DNA of 26,609 bases from CAZHOV01 sp964534315 (GTDB lineage: Bacteria > Bacteroidota > Bacteroidia > Chitinophagales > Saprospiraceae), in NCBI GenBank assembly GCA_964534315.1, contig CAZHOV010000073.1:1-26609 (forward strand). The letters run 5' to 3'. Shown one piece after another: positions 15,499 through 23,373 of this stretch. Each line of letters starts with the position of its first letter. The stretch's first letter is position 1. A program made the position numbers and the translations under genes. A model generated the notes under the pieces. It saw only the letters and a program-made list of their open reading frames with translations, made no database searches and was not told the DNA's origin.

Positions 15499-16593
15499 AT
15501 GTTGAAAGTTGCTCAAATTCTATATTCCGGACTTGGAGGTCATGCTAGTGTCGTATTTTCAATTATTAACGCTGATAAACAAAGGCAACTATGCAATCAT
15601 CTAATTTTTTACGGTATCGAAGAAACTAAACCAGAGTATATTGAAAAATGTGAACAACTTAAAATTCCTTATACATCAATTATTAAAAAAAGTACTAAGG
15701 ATAACATCAATCCATATTTAAAATTATTTAATTCATTAAAAACAATAAAGCCTGATATTATTTTATGCCATAGCCCGAACGTGATTATTCCTTCTTATCT
15801 TTATAAAAAGATTAACAGCACCAAGCTTATTATTGTTGAACACACTCCAAATCAGGTTAAAAGAAAGAGTGAATGGTTGTGGAGTTTATTATCGATGATA
15901 GTTGCAAATAAAGTAGTTTTATTATCGGAACAATATAGGGTTGATTTAAAGAAAAAACTAGGATTTATTTTTCGTTCATCCAAAGTAAAAGTGATTCCAA
16001 ATGGAATCGATATAGATGTTTTTGCTCCCTCTTTAAAAAGGCAGAATTGGAAAGGAGTATCTATTGGAATGGTAAGTAGATTATCTGTTTCTAAAGACCA
16101 TAATGCCTTAATCAAAGCTTTTGTAAAATTAAAGGGAAAACCCTACTACGATTCCTTGAACCTTTATATTGCAGGAGATGGAGAAACTAGGGATTCATTG
16201 ATCAAAATTACAGAAGAGTTAGATTTGAAATCAAAAGTTCATTTTCTTGGGATGTTAGATGAACAACAGATCATTGATCTTTTAAATGATCTGGATATTT
16301 ATGTGCATTCATCTTTAGGAGAAACTATGAGTACCGCAATTATGCAAGCAATGGCTTGTGGGTTGCCAGTTATTGCCACTGATATTCCGGGGATAAATAA
16401 TCTGATTGAACATGAAAAAACGGGCCTCTTGTTTACTAAAGGAGATGATAATGAATTACAGAGCTACATTGATTCCTTAGTACTTAATTTAGAATTAAGA
16501 AGAAAACTAATGGAGTCTGCCCGGGAATATGCTATTAACTATTTTTCTAATAAAATTATGTTTTCCAAATACTCAAAATTGATAAATGGATGA
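15499..16593 (+). CDS. GT4 family glycosyltransferase
   Basis: A 364-residue GT-B enzyme. The N-terminal half begins MLKVAQILYSGLGGHASVVF, where the glycine-rich loop faces the acceptor; VEHTPNQ and VIPNGID mark the domain border; the C-terminal half has IGMVSRLSVSKDH, YIAGDGE and VHSSLGETMSTAIMQAMACGLPVIATD. The usual E-x7-E donor motif reads E275-x7-Q283, so the second acidic residue is replaced by Gln; this may be a subfamily trait. It starts at ATG 15499, five bases after the GT2 gene, and its TGA overlaps the ATG of the next gene. The added sugar cannot be predicted. Confidence 0.92.
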   Translation: MLKVAQILYSGLGGHASVVFSIINADKQRQLCNHLIFYGIEETKPEYIEKCEQLKIPYTSIIKKSTKDNINPYLKLFNSLKTIKPDIILCHSPNVIIPSYLYKKINSTKLIIVEHTPNQVKRKSEWLWSLLSMIVANKVVLLSEQYRVDLKKKLGFIFRSSKVKVIPNGIDIDVFAPSLKRQNWKGVSIGMVSRLSVSKDHNALIKAFVKLKGKPYYDSLNLYIAGDGETRDSLIKITEELDLKSKVHFLGMLDEQQIIDLLNDLDIYVHSSLGETMSTAIMQAMACGLPVIATDIPGINNLIEHEKTGLLFTKGDDNELQSYIDSLVLNLELRRKLMESAREYAINYFSNKIMFSKYSKLING

Positions 16594-17555
16594 AACGAAA
16601 AATACTAGTAACAGGAGGCGCAGGAAATGTAGGAGGTAGCTTGGCGAAACGTTTGGTAAGTAATAAAGATAACTATGTGGTAGTGGTTGACAATTTACTT
16701 ACAGGTGAACTTAAAAAGCTCCCTTCAAGAAAAAACGAAAATTTTAAATTTATAAAAGCAGATGTAAATAATTTTTATGACATTTCTCCTATTATGCTAT
16801 CCAATTCCTTCGACTATATTTTCCATTATGCTGCAGTTGTAGGAGTGAAAAGGACGTTAGCAAATCCCAAATTGGTTTTAGACGATATTGACGGGATAAA
16901 AAATATTTTAGGACTTGCTAAAAATACAGGAGTAAAGAGAGTCTTTTTTTCCTCTTCATCAGAAGTCTACGGGGAACCCGTAGAAATACCCCAAAGAGAA
17001 GAAACGACCCCACTTAATTCAAGGTTGCCGTATGCTATTGTTAAAAATGTTGGAGAAGCTTTTTTTAAGTCCTATTATCAGGAATACGGCTTGGAGTATA
17101 CAATCTTTCGATTTTTCAATACCTATGGCCCACAGCAAAGCACCGACTTCGTCATATCGAAGTTTATTCAACAAGCTTTAAATAACAGTGATATTACAGT
17201 ATATGGCGATGGACTTCAAACCAGAACATTTTGTTATATAGATGATAATCTAGACACGGTGGAGCAGATTTTATATGAAGGACTTCACAAAAACGAAATT
17301 ATCAATATCGGTAGTGATATCGAATTAACTATCAAAGAGCTTGCAGAAAGAATTGTTCAAATAACTAATTCAAGTTCAAAGATTATTCATTTGCCACCTC
17401 TGGAAGAAGGGGATATGCGAAGAAGGATGCCCGATATTTCAAAAATGCGGGATCTGCTCAATAGGGAGCTTACATCTTTGGAAGAAGGAGTGAAAAAAAC
17501 TGTTGAATACGGAAATTTTATCCCAAATGAAAGTACTACATATTCAGAAACTTGA
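16590..17555 (+). CDS. NAD-dependent sugar-nucleotide epimerase/dehydratase (extended SDR)
   Basis: A 321-residue extended SDR. NAD binding loop T8-GGAGNV-G15 followed by acidic VVVDNLLTGE, catalytic S122-S124 in FFSSSSEVYGE and Y148-x3-K152 in LPYAIVKNVGE, substrate region FFNTYGPQQ and YGDGLQTRTFCYIDD. The family covers UDP-glucose 4-epimerases, UDP-glucuronate decarboxylases and epimerases; these landmarks do not decide among them. It should supply a nucleotide sugar to the glycosyltransferases of the locus. Its start overlaps the previous stop by four bases (ATGA), and its end overlaps the next gene by 29 bases, so it is tightly embedded in the operon. Confidence 0.92.
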   Translation: MKRKILVTGGAGNVGGSLAKRLVSNKDNYVVVVDNLLTGELKKLPSRKNENFKFIKADVNNFYDISPIMLSNSFDYIFHYAAVVGVKRTLANPKLVLDDIDGIKNILGLAKNTGVKRVFFSSSSEVYGEPVEIPQREETTPLNSRLPYAIVKNVGEAFFKSYYQEYGLEYTIFRFFNTYGPQQSTDFVISKFIQQALNNSDITVYGDGLQTRTFCYIDDNLDTVEQILYEGLHKNEIINIGSDIELTIKELAERIVQITNSSSKIIHLPPLEEGDMRRRMPDISKMRDLLNRELTSLEEGVKKTVEYGNFIPNESTTYSET

Positions 17556-18675
17556 CGGAATTGCTGGTTCGGAAACCTACCTGCTTAAAATTCTACCAAT
17601 TTTAAAGAAAAACAATATTCAGGTAGAGTTCCTGGGGGTGGTTCGGGAGGCAAATTCCCCTAAGAATAAAGAATTCTTTGAAAGGCTTGAGGAACAAGGT
17701 ATCTATGTAGCCGAAATCGTTTCTAGAAACGACCTTTCTTTAAAACTATTAAAGGAAATTTCAAACTTTATTAATGAAAGGAGGCCGGAGATTGTGCATG
17801 CACATCTTATACATGCTATATTATGGAGTGGAATCGTACGGAAGTTTTTTGGTAATAACTATAAACTTCTATCTACTTGGCATGGATATGATGAAATGTA
17901 CCAGGCAAAATTTGGATTTGATTCTTCCCACAAGCGGATTGACAAGTATTGGATTACTGCAAAAATAGCCGAAATTTTTACAGACAGAACCACGATGATT
18001 TCTCATGGTTTAAGAAACTTGTTGATAGAATTAGGGATTGCCAATGATAAAAAAAGCCAAGTAATTCATTACGGATTTAAATTTAAAGAGCAAAATTTTC
18101 AACCAAACACAACTGGTGAATTTAGGAAAACGAACCGTCAACTAATTATCGTAGGGAGATTACTACCTGTAAAAGGACATGTTCGTGTTTTTAATATTAT
18201 TCCCAAACTGATCGAAAAGTTTCCGGATTTGTCCTTAGTCTTAATTGGCAATGGTAGTCATGAAGAAACGCTACGAACTAAAGTTGAAGAATTAGGTATT
18301 CAAAAGCACGTATTTTTTGAGGGCTTTCAAAGGACTGTCCACCAGTATATTTTTAATTCGGATATTGTTATTGTTCCCTCTTCTGCTGAGGGTTTTGGAG
18401 TAGTAGTATTAGAAGCATTTCATAATAAAAAACCGGTGTTGGCATTTGATGTGCCTGCCTTAAATGAAATAATTGAAAATACCAAATCAGGAATTTTAAT
18501 CCCTCCCTTTGAAGAGGGATTATTAGCTGAAGCTATTTCTGATCTTCTCCAAAAGAAAAAACAAAGAGAATTAATGGGAGAAGAGGGAAAAAAGAGGTTA
18601 GAAAATGATTTTTCCATAGCTGCAATGACGAATAAAACAATTAAAGAGTATAAGGATTTAGTTGCAGCTAAGTAA
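17527..18675 (+). CDS. GT4 family glycosyltransferase
   Basis: A 382-residue GT-B enzyme. It opens MKVLHIQKLDGIAGSETYLL with the glycine loop and acceptor-facing Glu, continues with IVHAHLIHAILW, STWHGYDEMY and QVIHYGFKF, and in the donor half shows LIIVGRLLPVKGH, LVLIGNGSHE and VPSSAEGFGVVVLEAF with a complete E-x7-E motif. It is the last gene of the + strand polysaccharide run. I chose ATG 17527, directly before the conserved strand; a TTG at 17503 would add eight residues. It overlaps the SDR gene by 29 bases, and its 3' end overlaps the convergent membrane protein gene by 8 bases. Confidence 0.92.
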   Translation: MKVLHIQKLDGIAGSETYLLKILPILKKNNIQVEFLGVVREANSPKNKEFFERLEEQGIYVAEIVSRNDLSLKLLKEISNFINERRPEIVHAHLIHAILWSGIVRKFFGNNYKLLSTWHGYDEMYQAKFGFDSSHKRIDKYWITAKIAEIFTDRTTMISHGLRNLLIELGIANDKKSQVIHYGFKFKEQNFQPNTTGEFRKTNRQLIIVGRLLPVKGHVRVFNIIPKLIEKFPDLSLVLIGNGSHEETLRTKVEELGIQKHVFFEGFQRTVHQYIFNSDIVIVPSSAEGFGVVVLEAFHNKKPVLAFDVPALNEIIENTKSGILIPPFEEGLLAEAISDLLQKKKQRELMGEEGKKRLENDFSIAAMTNKTIKEYKDLVAAK

Positions 18676-20014
18676 CTCCCTTTTGCAATCTACCATAAAA
18701 ATAAATTAGGATACTTGCTCCAAAATAAAATGGCATACATGGGATTTTATATCTTACTAAAGTTCCAAAGTTATAAGTCGTCACACCAATAAAAAATGCC
18801 AAGGTAAGAGAAAAAGTAAGCCCAAGGAGAATTATTGGATTACCTATTGATTTTAAAATAGTCATCCAATTTGTTCTAAGAATAATAAAAAGTGTTACTA
18901 AAAGGGTAATAAAACCTTCAATAGCAGCAGGGATATTAATAATTTTCCTCACCTCCCAAGGATACGGCCTAAATAGAGTAACAGTAATTCCCTTTGGAAT
19001 TGCACTTATCATTCCTGCAGGAGTATATTCTACTTTTCCCAATGAATAATCACTTCCTCCTAACTCTTTTGTTAACTCAGAAAGATATTCTGCCGACCTT
19101 TCTGCTGTTTTTAAAATTCTTTCTAATGAATATTTTTTATTTAATTGACCAACAAAATTTGTTAAAAGGAAAAAGGTGAAAATAAAGAGACCTGCACTTA
19201 TTACAATAGTAAAAGTTTTCAGTATTCCATTTTTTATACTTTTAATAATTTCAGAGAAGAAGAAAAGCATAATTGGAGGAACCAAGGCTATTAGGATGAA
19301 TTCTCTTATAGTGGCAAGTAGATATATGCAGGTTATAACTATAATTATATGTAGCATCTTATTTGGTTTCATTAGGATCGAATTAGCTGAGTAAGTCAGA
19401 AAACCAATCAACCCGATAGTGATACTATCTTTACCCACTCCAGATCCCCAAAACCAAACAGATGGGACAAATAGAATGCCAAGGGCAAGAGGGAAGTGCA
19501 GGTTTGGAGCCTTTTCGTAGAAAAACAAGAAAAGCTTCCATGTTCCTAGGAAAGCAAAAGTGCTAAATAAAAAGGCTATACCAATATAAGATTCTTGGCT
19601 GATGAAGCTAAGAAAAAAACCAATTCTTACAATCTGAAGTTCAGGGCCGTGTCCTTTGGTTAAATAAAAATTATTCCGGTACATATCCAAGGAGGACGAA
19701 TAATTTTCTGGACTTTTAAAAATCATTTCAATAATACCCGGGGGGTATTCGATAAACACATCCCTAAACATTGTAATAGCATGAAAGTACCGAAAGAAAT
19801 CACCATAGCCATAATAGTATTGATAAATAAAAGCTAGGCTTAATGCTCCAAAGAGCCTTAATAATAAGGCAGGTAAAAGGTATTTTCCTAAGGGGCTATT
19901 TTTATAATATTTTAGTTTTATTCTATAGGCAATAAATAATACTAGAAATCCAATTATAGGTCCTACAATTAAATCAATACCATTTAATAAAGAAAATAAT
20001 AAGAATACTTTCAT
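18668..20014 (-). CDS. Polytopic membrane protein, candidate Wzy-like polymerase or GT-C protein
   Basis: A 448-residue protein with roughly ten hydrophobic segments and no recognised soluble domain. Landmarks are an aromatic YYYGYGD stretch after the second or third membrane segment with an acidic residue (D72), a PSVWFWGSGVGKDS motif near residue 184, and a long loop around the middle of the C-terminal half (SAEYLSELTKELGGSDYSLG). This is the layout of O-antigen polymerases and EpsG/GT-C-like membrane proteins, and no other polymerase candidate is in the locus, so a Wzy role is inferred. The ATG at 20014 is preferred; a TTG at 20032 adds six residues. It is the only well-supported minus-strand gene here and is convergent with the last GT4. 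AT-rich like the pse block. Confidence 0.72.
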   Translation of the reverse strand: MKVFLLFSLLNGIDLIVGPIIGFLVLFIAYRIKLKYYKNSPLGKYLLPALLLRLFGALSLAFIYQYYYGYGDFFRYFHAITMFRDVFIEYPPGIIEMIFKSPENYSSSLDMYRNNFYLTKGHGPELQIVRIGFFLSFISQESYIGIAFLFSTFAFLGTWKLFLFFYEKAPNLHFPLALGILFVPSVWFWGSGVGKDSITIGLIGFLTYSANSILMKPNKMLHIIIVITCIYLLATIREFILIALVPPIMLFFFSEIIKSIKNGILKTFTIVISAGLFIFTFFLLTNFVGQLNKKYSLERILKTAERSAEYLSELTKELGGSDYSLGKVEYTPAGMISAIPKGITVTLFRPYPWEVRKIINIPAAIEGFITLLVTLFIILRTNWMTILKSIGNPIILLGLTFSLTLAFFIGVTTYNFGTLVRYKIPCMPFYFGASILIYFYGRLQKGVT

Positions 20015-20032
20015 TAACTTTAGAAATACCAA

Positions 20033-20165
20033 TTTAAAATAGCCTCGAAATACTTACAATAGGTCTTAGGCCTCATTTTCTTCCTGAGCCAACAAACTTC
20101 ACCACTACCCCCCTCAATTACTCATTATTCATTACCCATTACTAATTGAATTCCCCTAATCCCCC
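20033..20165. promoter_or_regulatory. Divergent intergenic region between membrane protein and asparagine synthase genes
   Basis: These 133 bases separate two genes that point away from each other, so both promoters should lie here. A degenerate run of ATTACTCATT / ATTCATTACCC words stands at about 20118-20150, a kind of low-complexity spacer. I could not fix individual promoter boxes. Base composition changes from AT-rich on the left to GC-richer on the right across this stretch. Confidence 0.35.
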
Positions 20166-22070
20166 ATGTGCCGCATAATCGGCTTCCTCCAAAATACTCC
20201 CCAAAACTACGATAAAAATGCCACAATCGTAGCCATGCGCGACAGCCTCGCCCATGGCGGACCGGACGATGCGGGAGTTTATCTGGGAGACGGGATTGCC
20301 CTCGGGCATCGCAGGCTTTCTATTCTAGATCTTTCAGCCAAAGGCCACCAGCCAATGCTGTGGCAGCAGTATGTGATTGTACATAATGGAGAAGTCTATA
20401 ATTTTAAGGAAATCCGGGCGGTACTTCAAAAAGCGGGGTTTGAATTTAAAACGGAAACCGATACGGAAGTTATCCTAAAGGCTTTCCACCACTGGGGGAG
20501 AGAAGCAGTACACCGGTTTCGGGGTATGTTTGCCTTCGCCATTTGGAATACGCAGACTAAAAAGCTATTGCTTTGCCGCGATCGGGTAGGAGTGAAGCCC
20601 TTGTACTGGTATGAGAAGGATGGCCTGTTTATGTTTGCTTCAGAGCAGAAGGGTTTTCATCAGCATCCACAGTTTGATACGACCATCGACCAGCAGGCAG
20701 TTTCCCTGTTTTTGCAACAAGGCTATATTCATTCGCCCCGGAGTATCTATAAGCAGGTAAAAAAACTGGAGCCGGGAAGCTTCCTGGAAGTAGACCTGAA
20801 AAATTGGACCATCCAAAAAGAAACTTATTGGAATGCTAAGGACAAATATGAAAACCAAGACGAGATCTACCTGTCGGAAGGAGATGCACTGGAGCGACTG
20901 GAGTCCATTCTGCTGGAAAGCTTCCAGCTTCGATTGGTGTCAGATGTACCGGTGGGGATCTTCTTGAGTGGTGGGATTGATTCATCCCTGGTTACGGCGC
21001 TGCTCCAAAAGCACAGCAACCAACAGCTTAAAACCTTTACTATAGGATTTGAAAACCCGGCTTTTAATGAGGCCGGCCACGCTCAAGCAGTAGCCCAACA
21101 CCTGGACACTGATCATGCCGAACTGATCTGCACTGAAGCTGATTTTAAAGCCATTTTGCCTTCTTTTACCACCCTATACGACGAGCCTTTTGGCGACAGC
21201 TCGGGGATCCCTACCTACCTGGTTGCTCAACTAGCTAAGGAGCAGGTCAAAGTAAGCCTTTCGGCAGATGGCGGCGATGAGTTGTTTGGAGGCTATACCA
21301 AATACGAAATGGCCGCTAATTTTTTTCCGAAGTTTCAGCGTATTCCGGGAGTGGCCCGCAAGCCGATTGCTTCCCTCAGTCAGCTTATCGATCCCCGTAC
21401 ACTCGATCGCCTGGCACCCCGCCTGCCTTTTCTCAATCGCTACACTAACATTGCCAATAAATTCCACAAAGTCCGCCAGGCCTTGTCTACGGATGATATG
21501 ATCGAGTTTTTTAATGTGGCTTCCACCTTTATCAGTCCGCACCAACTCCAGCGTTTGCACCAGCATTACCAAGTACGCTATGAAGACAATGGTTTTCCTA
21601 AAGAAGACGGCCTCTTATCCTACCTCGGCATGATCGACATCCAAACCTACCTGGAAGGCGACATCATGACCAAAGTAGACCGCGCCACGATGCACGTCGC
21701 TTTAGAAGGCCGGGAGCCTCTGCTAGACCACCATATCATAGAATTTGCGCTCTCTTTGCCCGATCACCTGAAGATCAGGGGCAATAAAACGAAATATTTA
21801 CTGCGTCAGTTGCTCTATAAGTACGTCCCCCGAGACCTCATCGAACGTCCCAAGCAAGGCTTCGCCATCCCCATCGGCCAATGGCTCCGCAGCTTCCTCC
21901 AGGAAGACCTCCAAGCCCTGGCCAACGACAAGGATTTCCTCCAAACTTTCGAGCTTAATGAAGCCTACTGCAAAAAACTCATCCACCGGTTTGTCGAAGA
22001 TAAAAAGTATGTCAATGAGTATGTCGTTTGGTTTTTGCTGGTGCTGTATAAGTGGAAGATTAGGTTTTAG
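20166..22070 (+). CDS. asnB: Asparagine synthase (glutamine-hydrolysing) family amidotransferase
   Basis: A 634-residue AsnB-type enzyme. Cys2 after the start Met is the nucleophile of the N-terminal glutaminase domain, with RDSLAHGGPDDAGVY, GHRRLSILD and HNGEVYN following. The synthetase domain has the PP-loop S268-GGIDSS274, LSADGGDELFGGY and a C-terminal EPLLDHHIIEFALSLP. In free-standing settings it makes asparagine; in polysaccharide loci the same family amidates uronic or other acidic sugars (WbpS-like), which is the likelier task here but not proven. ATG 20166 is fixed by the Cys2 requirement. GC is much higher than in the pse block (35 of 60 bases at 21661-21720 are G or C), similar to the glycosyltransferase at 523-1647. 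Confidence 0.93.
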   Translation: MCRIIGFLQNTPQNYDKNATIVAMRDSLAHGGPDDAGVYLGDGIALGHRRLSILDLSAKGHQPMLWQQYVIVHNGEVYNFKEIRAVLQKAGFEFKTETDTEVILKAFHHWGREAVHRFRGMFAFAIWNTQTKKLLLCRDRVGVKPLYWYEKDGLFMFASEQKGFHQHPQFDTTIDQQAVSLFLQQGYIHSPRSIYKQVKKLEPGSFLEVDLKNWTIQKETYWNAKDKYENQDEIYLSEGDALERLESILLESFQLRLVSDVPVGIFLSGGIDSSLVTALLQKHSNQQLKTFTIGFENPAFNEAGHAQAVAQHLDTDHAELICTEADFKAILPSFTTLYDEPFGDSSGIPTYLVAQLAKEQVKVSLSADGGDELFGGYTKYEMAANFFPKFQRIPGVARKPIASLSQLIDPRTLDRLAPRLPFLNRYTNIANKFHKVRQALSTDDMIEFFNVASTFISPHQLQRLHQHYQVRYEDNGFPKEDGLLSYLGMIDIQTYLEGDIMTKVDRATMHVALEGREPLLDHHIIEFALSLPDHLKIRGNKTKYLLRQLLYKYVPRDLIERPKQGFAIPIGQWLRSFLQEDLQALANDKDFLQTFELNEAYCKKLIHRFVEDKKYVNEYVVWFLLVLYKWKIRF

Positions 22071-22082
22071 GCAATAGGGATT

Positions 22083-22098
22083 AGGGGGAATGCCCCCT
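22083..22098 (+). terminator. GC hairpin after asnB, possible terminator
   Basis: AGGGGG and CCCCCT form a perfect 6-base stem around the loop AATG, 13 bases after the asnB stop. There is no T-tract after it, so it is either a weak terminator or an mRNA 3' end stabiliser. Confidence 0.4.
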
Positions 22099-22156
22099 CA
22101 TGAATTTGACAAGAAAATTGAATACATTAAATTATTTGACTTAAAAGGAAAATTGA

Positions 22157-22229
22157 TCAAAGGACTGTCTGCGCCACGAGGCTGCCAAAGCAAATTCTTT
22201 TTCGAGGAAGGGCACAGACAGTCCTTTGA
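22157..22229. repeat. Long perfect inverted repeat downstream of asnB
   Basis: Perfect 15-base arms TCAAAGGACTGTCTG (22157-22171) and CAGACAGTCCTTTGA (22215-22229) enclose 43 bases that contain TGCC..GGCA words able to extend the pairing. The total size of 73 bases and the perfect arms suggest a small mobile element (MITE or REP-like) or a structured RNA. A simple terminator would normally have a shorter loop. Confidence 0.65.
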
Positions 22230-22257
22230 GTTTTGGATGCCATAAATGTAAACAAGG

Positions 22258-22288
22258 TTGATTTTCGAGTTTTTTTGCTGTATCTTTA
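22258..22288 (+). promoter_or_regulatory. Bacteroidota-type promoter of the HTH-MNT / HepT operon
   Basis: TTG at 22258-22260 and TATCTTTA at 22281-22288 are 20 bases apart, close to the Bacteroidota primary sigma pattern TTTG-N19-TAnnTTTG with one changed base in the -7 box. It lies 31 bases before the start codon at 22319, a fitting position. Based on pattern only. Confidence 0.5.
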
Positions 22289-22318
22289 GAATTAAATTTC
22301 TAGAAAATAATTTCCATA

Positions 22319-22933
22319 ATGTATTCAGAAACTTTTGGAGAGCGAATAAGGCGACTTCGGCAAGAACAAAACATGTCTTTGCGTGAGCTGGCTTCTGCAC
22401 TTAACTGCGACCAATCTTCGCTGAGTAAAATTGAAAGGAATGAATTGGTAGCTCCTCAAACATTAATTAAACCAATGTCGGAGAAGCTGGGAGAGAATTA
22501 TAAAGATCTTTCGATCAAGTATGGAAGTGAAAGAATTTATTACTTATTGAAAGAGTTCGCCTTTGCGCTGGAATCAATTGAAATTGCGAAAAAGAGATTA
22601 GAAAAAGAAGGGAAAGGAACGATTCGGGAATTGCAAAGAGTCAACTTACTAAATCAGATAAAAGATTTTCTGGCCCGGCAACCAATTGATAAAGCATGGG
22701 TGTTTGGCTCCTTTGCAAGGAATGATGAAAGTTATGATAGTGACATAGATCTGTTAGTCCGATTTAAAAGACCTAACAAACTGGATCTTTTTGACTATGT
22801 AGGAATTAAACAAGAATTAGAGCAGTTGTCTGGCAGACAAGTTGATTTAGTTGAAGAAGGCTACCTGCTACCTAATGCCAAAGAAATAATTGAAAAAGAA
22901 AAAGTACTGATCTATGAAAGGAAGGCCGGATGA
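22319..22933 (+). CDS. HTH (XRE)-MNT nucleotidyltransferase fusion, antitoxin-like
   Basis: A 204-residue two-domain protein. Residues 7-60 form an XRE helix-turn-helix (FGERIRRLRQEQNMSLRELA, then SSLSKIERNE). After a charged helical linker, residues ~108-200 are an MNT nucleotidyltransferase with G130-S131-FARNDESYDS-D142-I-D144 and D176 (RQVDLV), so the three acidic residues are in place. In MntA-HepT systems the nucleotidyltransferase AMPylates and silences the HEPN toxin; here the added HTH suggests that the same protein also represses its own operon. It starts at ATG 22319, 30 bases after a good promoter match, and overlaps the HepT gene by 20 bases. The fusion is unlike the free-standing MNT at 4894. 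Confidence 0.9.
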   Translation: MYSETFGERIRRLRQEQNMSLRELASALNCDQSSLSKIERNELVAPQTLIKPMSEKLGENYKDLSIKYGSERIYYLLKEFAFALESIEIAKKRLEKEGKGTIRELQRVNLLNQIKDFLARQPIDKAWVFGSFARNDESYDSDIDLLVRFKRPNKLDLFDYVGIKQELEQLSGRQVDLVEEGYLLPNAKEIIEKEKVLIYERKAG

Positions 22934-23264
22934 TTTGGAACGATTGAGGCATATGATAGAAGCAATTGATAGAATAGATGAATTCACTGAAGAAATGGAC
23001 CTGGCGGCCTTTCAGGAAAATGAAATGGCTCAATTCGCAGTAATAAAGAATTTTGAAATTATTGGAGAAGCTGCATACCACATATCTAAAGAACTTAGGG
23101 AAAAATATGCAGAAATTGAATGGAGAAAAATTGAAGGAATGACACATGTACTAGTGCATGATTATTACCGCGTAAACAATGCCCTGTTTTGGAATACAAA
23201 AGAAGAAAAACTGGTGGATCTACGGATTCAAGTAGAGGAAATATTAGAAAAAGAAGGCAGTTAA
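22914..23264 (+). CDS. HepT-like HEPN domain protein (DUF86), toxin-like partner
   Basis: A 116-residue all-helical HEPN protein of the HepT/DUF86 family. The family landmarks RLRHMIEAIDRIDEF, KNFEIIGEAAYHIS and YAEIEWRKIEGM are present. The HEPN RNase signature normally reads R-x4-H-x-Y; here it is T77-HVLV-H82-D-Y84, so the Arg is replaced by Thr while His and Tyr remain. RNase toxicity may thus be weak or lost, or the partner protein may bind and not kill. It starts at ATG 22914 inside the upstream HTH-MNT gene (20-base overlap, translational coupling). Its stop codon lies within the attC-like site that follows. Confidence 0.9.
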   Translation: MKGRPDDLERLRHMIEAIDRIDEFTEEMDLAAFQENEMAQFAVIKNFEIIGEAAYHISKELREKYAEIEWRKIEGMTHVLVHDYYRVNNALFWNTKEEKLVDLRIQVEEILEKEGS

Positions 23265-23341
23265 ACGAATGGCATCCAACAATATGCATTCGCACAGCCT
23301 TCCCATACGGTCAGGCCGTCGTACGCATCAAGCGTTATGCC
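23256..23341. repeat. Hairpin-rich site after HepT, loosely attC-like
   Basis: Outer words GGCA (23256-23259) with AACG (23264-23267) pair with CGTT (23333-23336) and TGCC (23338-23341). Inside are two further hairpins: AATGGCAT / ATGCATT (23268-23290) and ACGG / CCGT (23307-23319). GTTAAAC at 23260-23266 and GTTATGC at 23334-23340 each differ by one base from the integron core words RYYYAAC and GTTRRRY. The HepT stop codon sits in the left word, as in many integron cassettes. No integrase is in the window; other structured repeats are possible. Confidence 0.4.
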
Positions 23342-23373
23342 CTATTTATAAAAAACGACTTTACTATAAATCA

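Noticed and set aside
21231..21572. 113-codon minus-strand and 77-codon plus-strand open frames inside asnB
   Set aside because: Both overlap the synthetase domain of asnB, which is intact; they result from its higher GC.
23269..23373. N-terminal extension of the AraC-type regulator
   Set aside because: The extra 35 codons cover the hairpin-rich intergenic site and do not look like protein; ATG 23374 fits the family.
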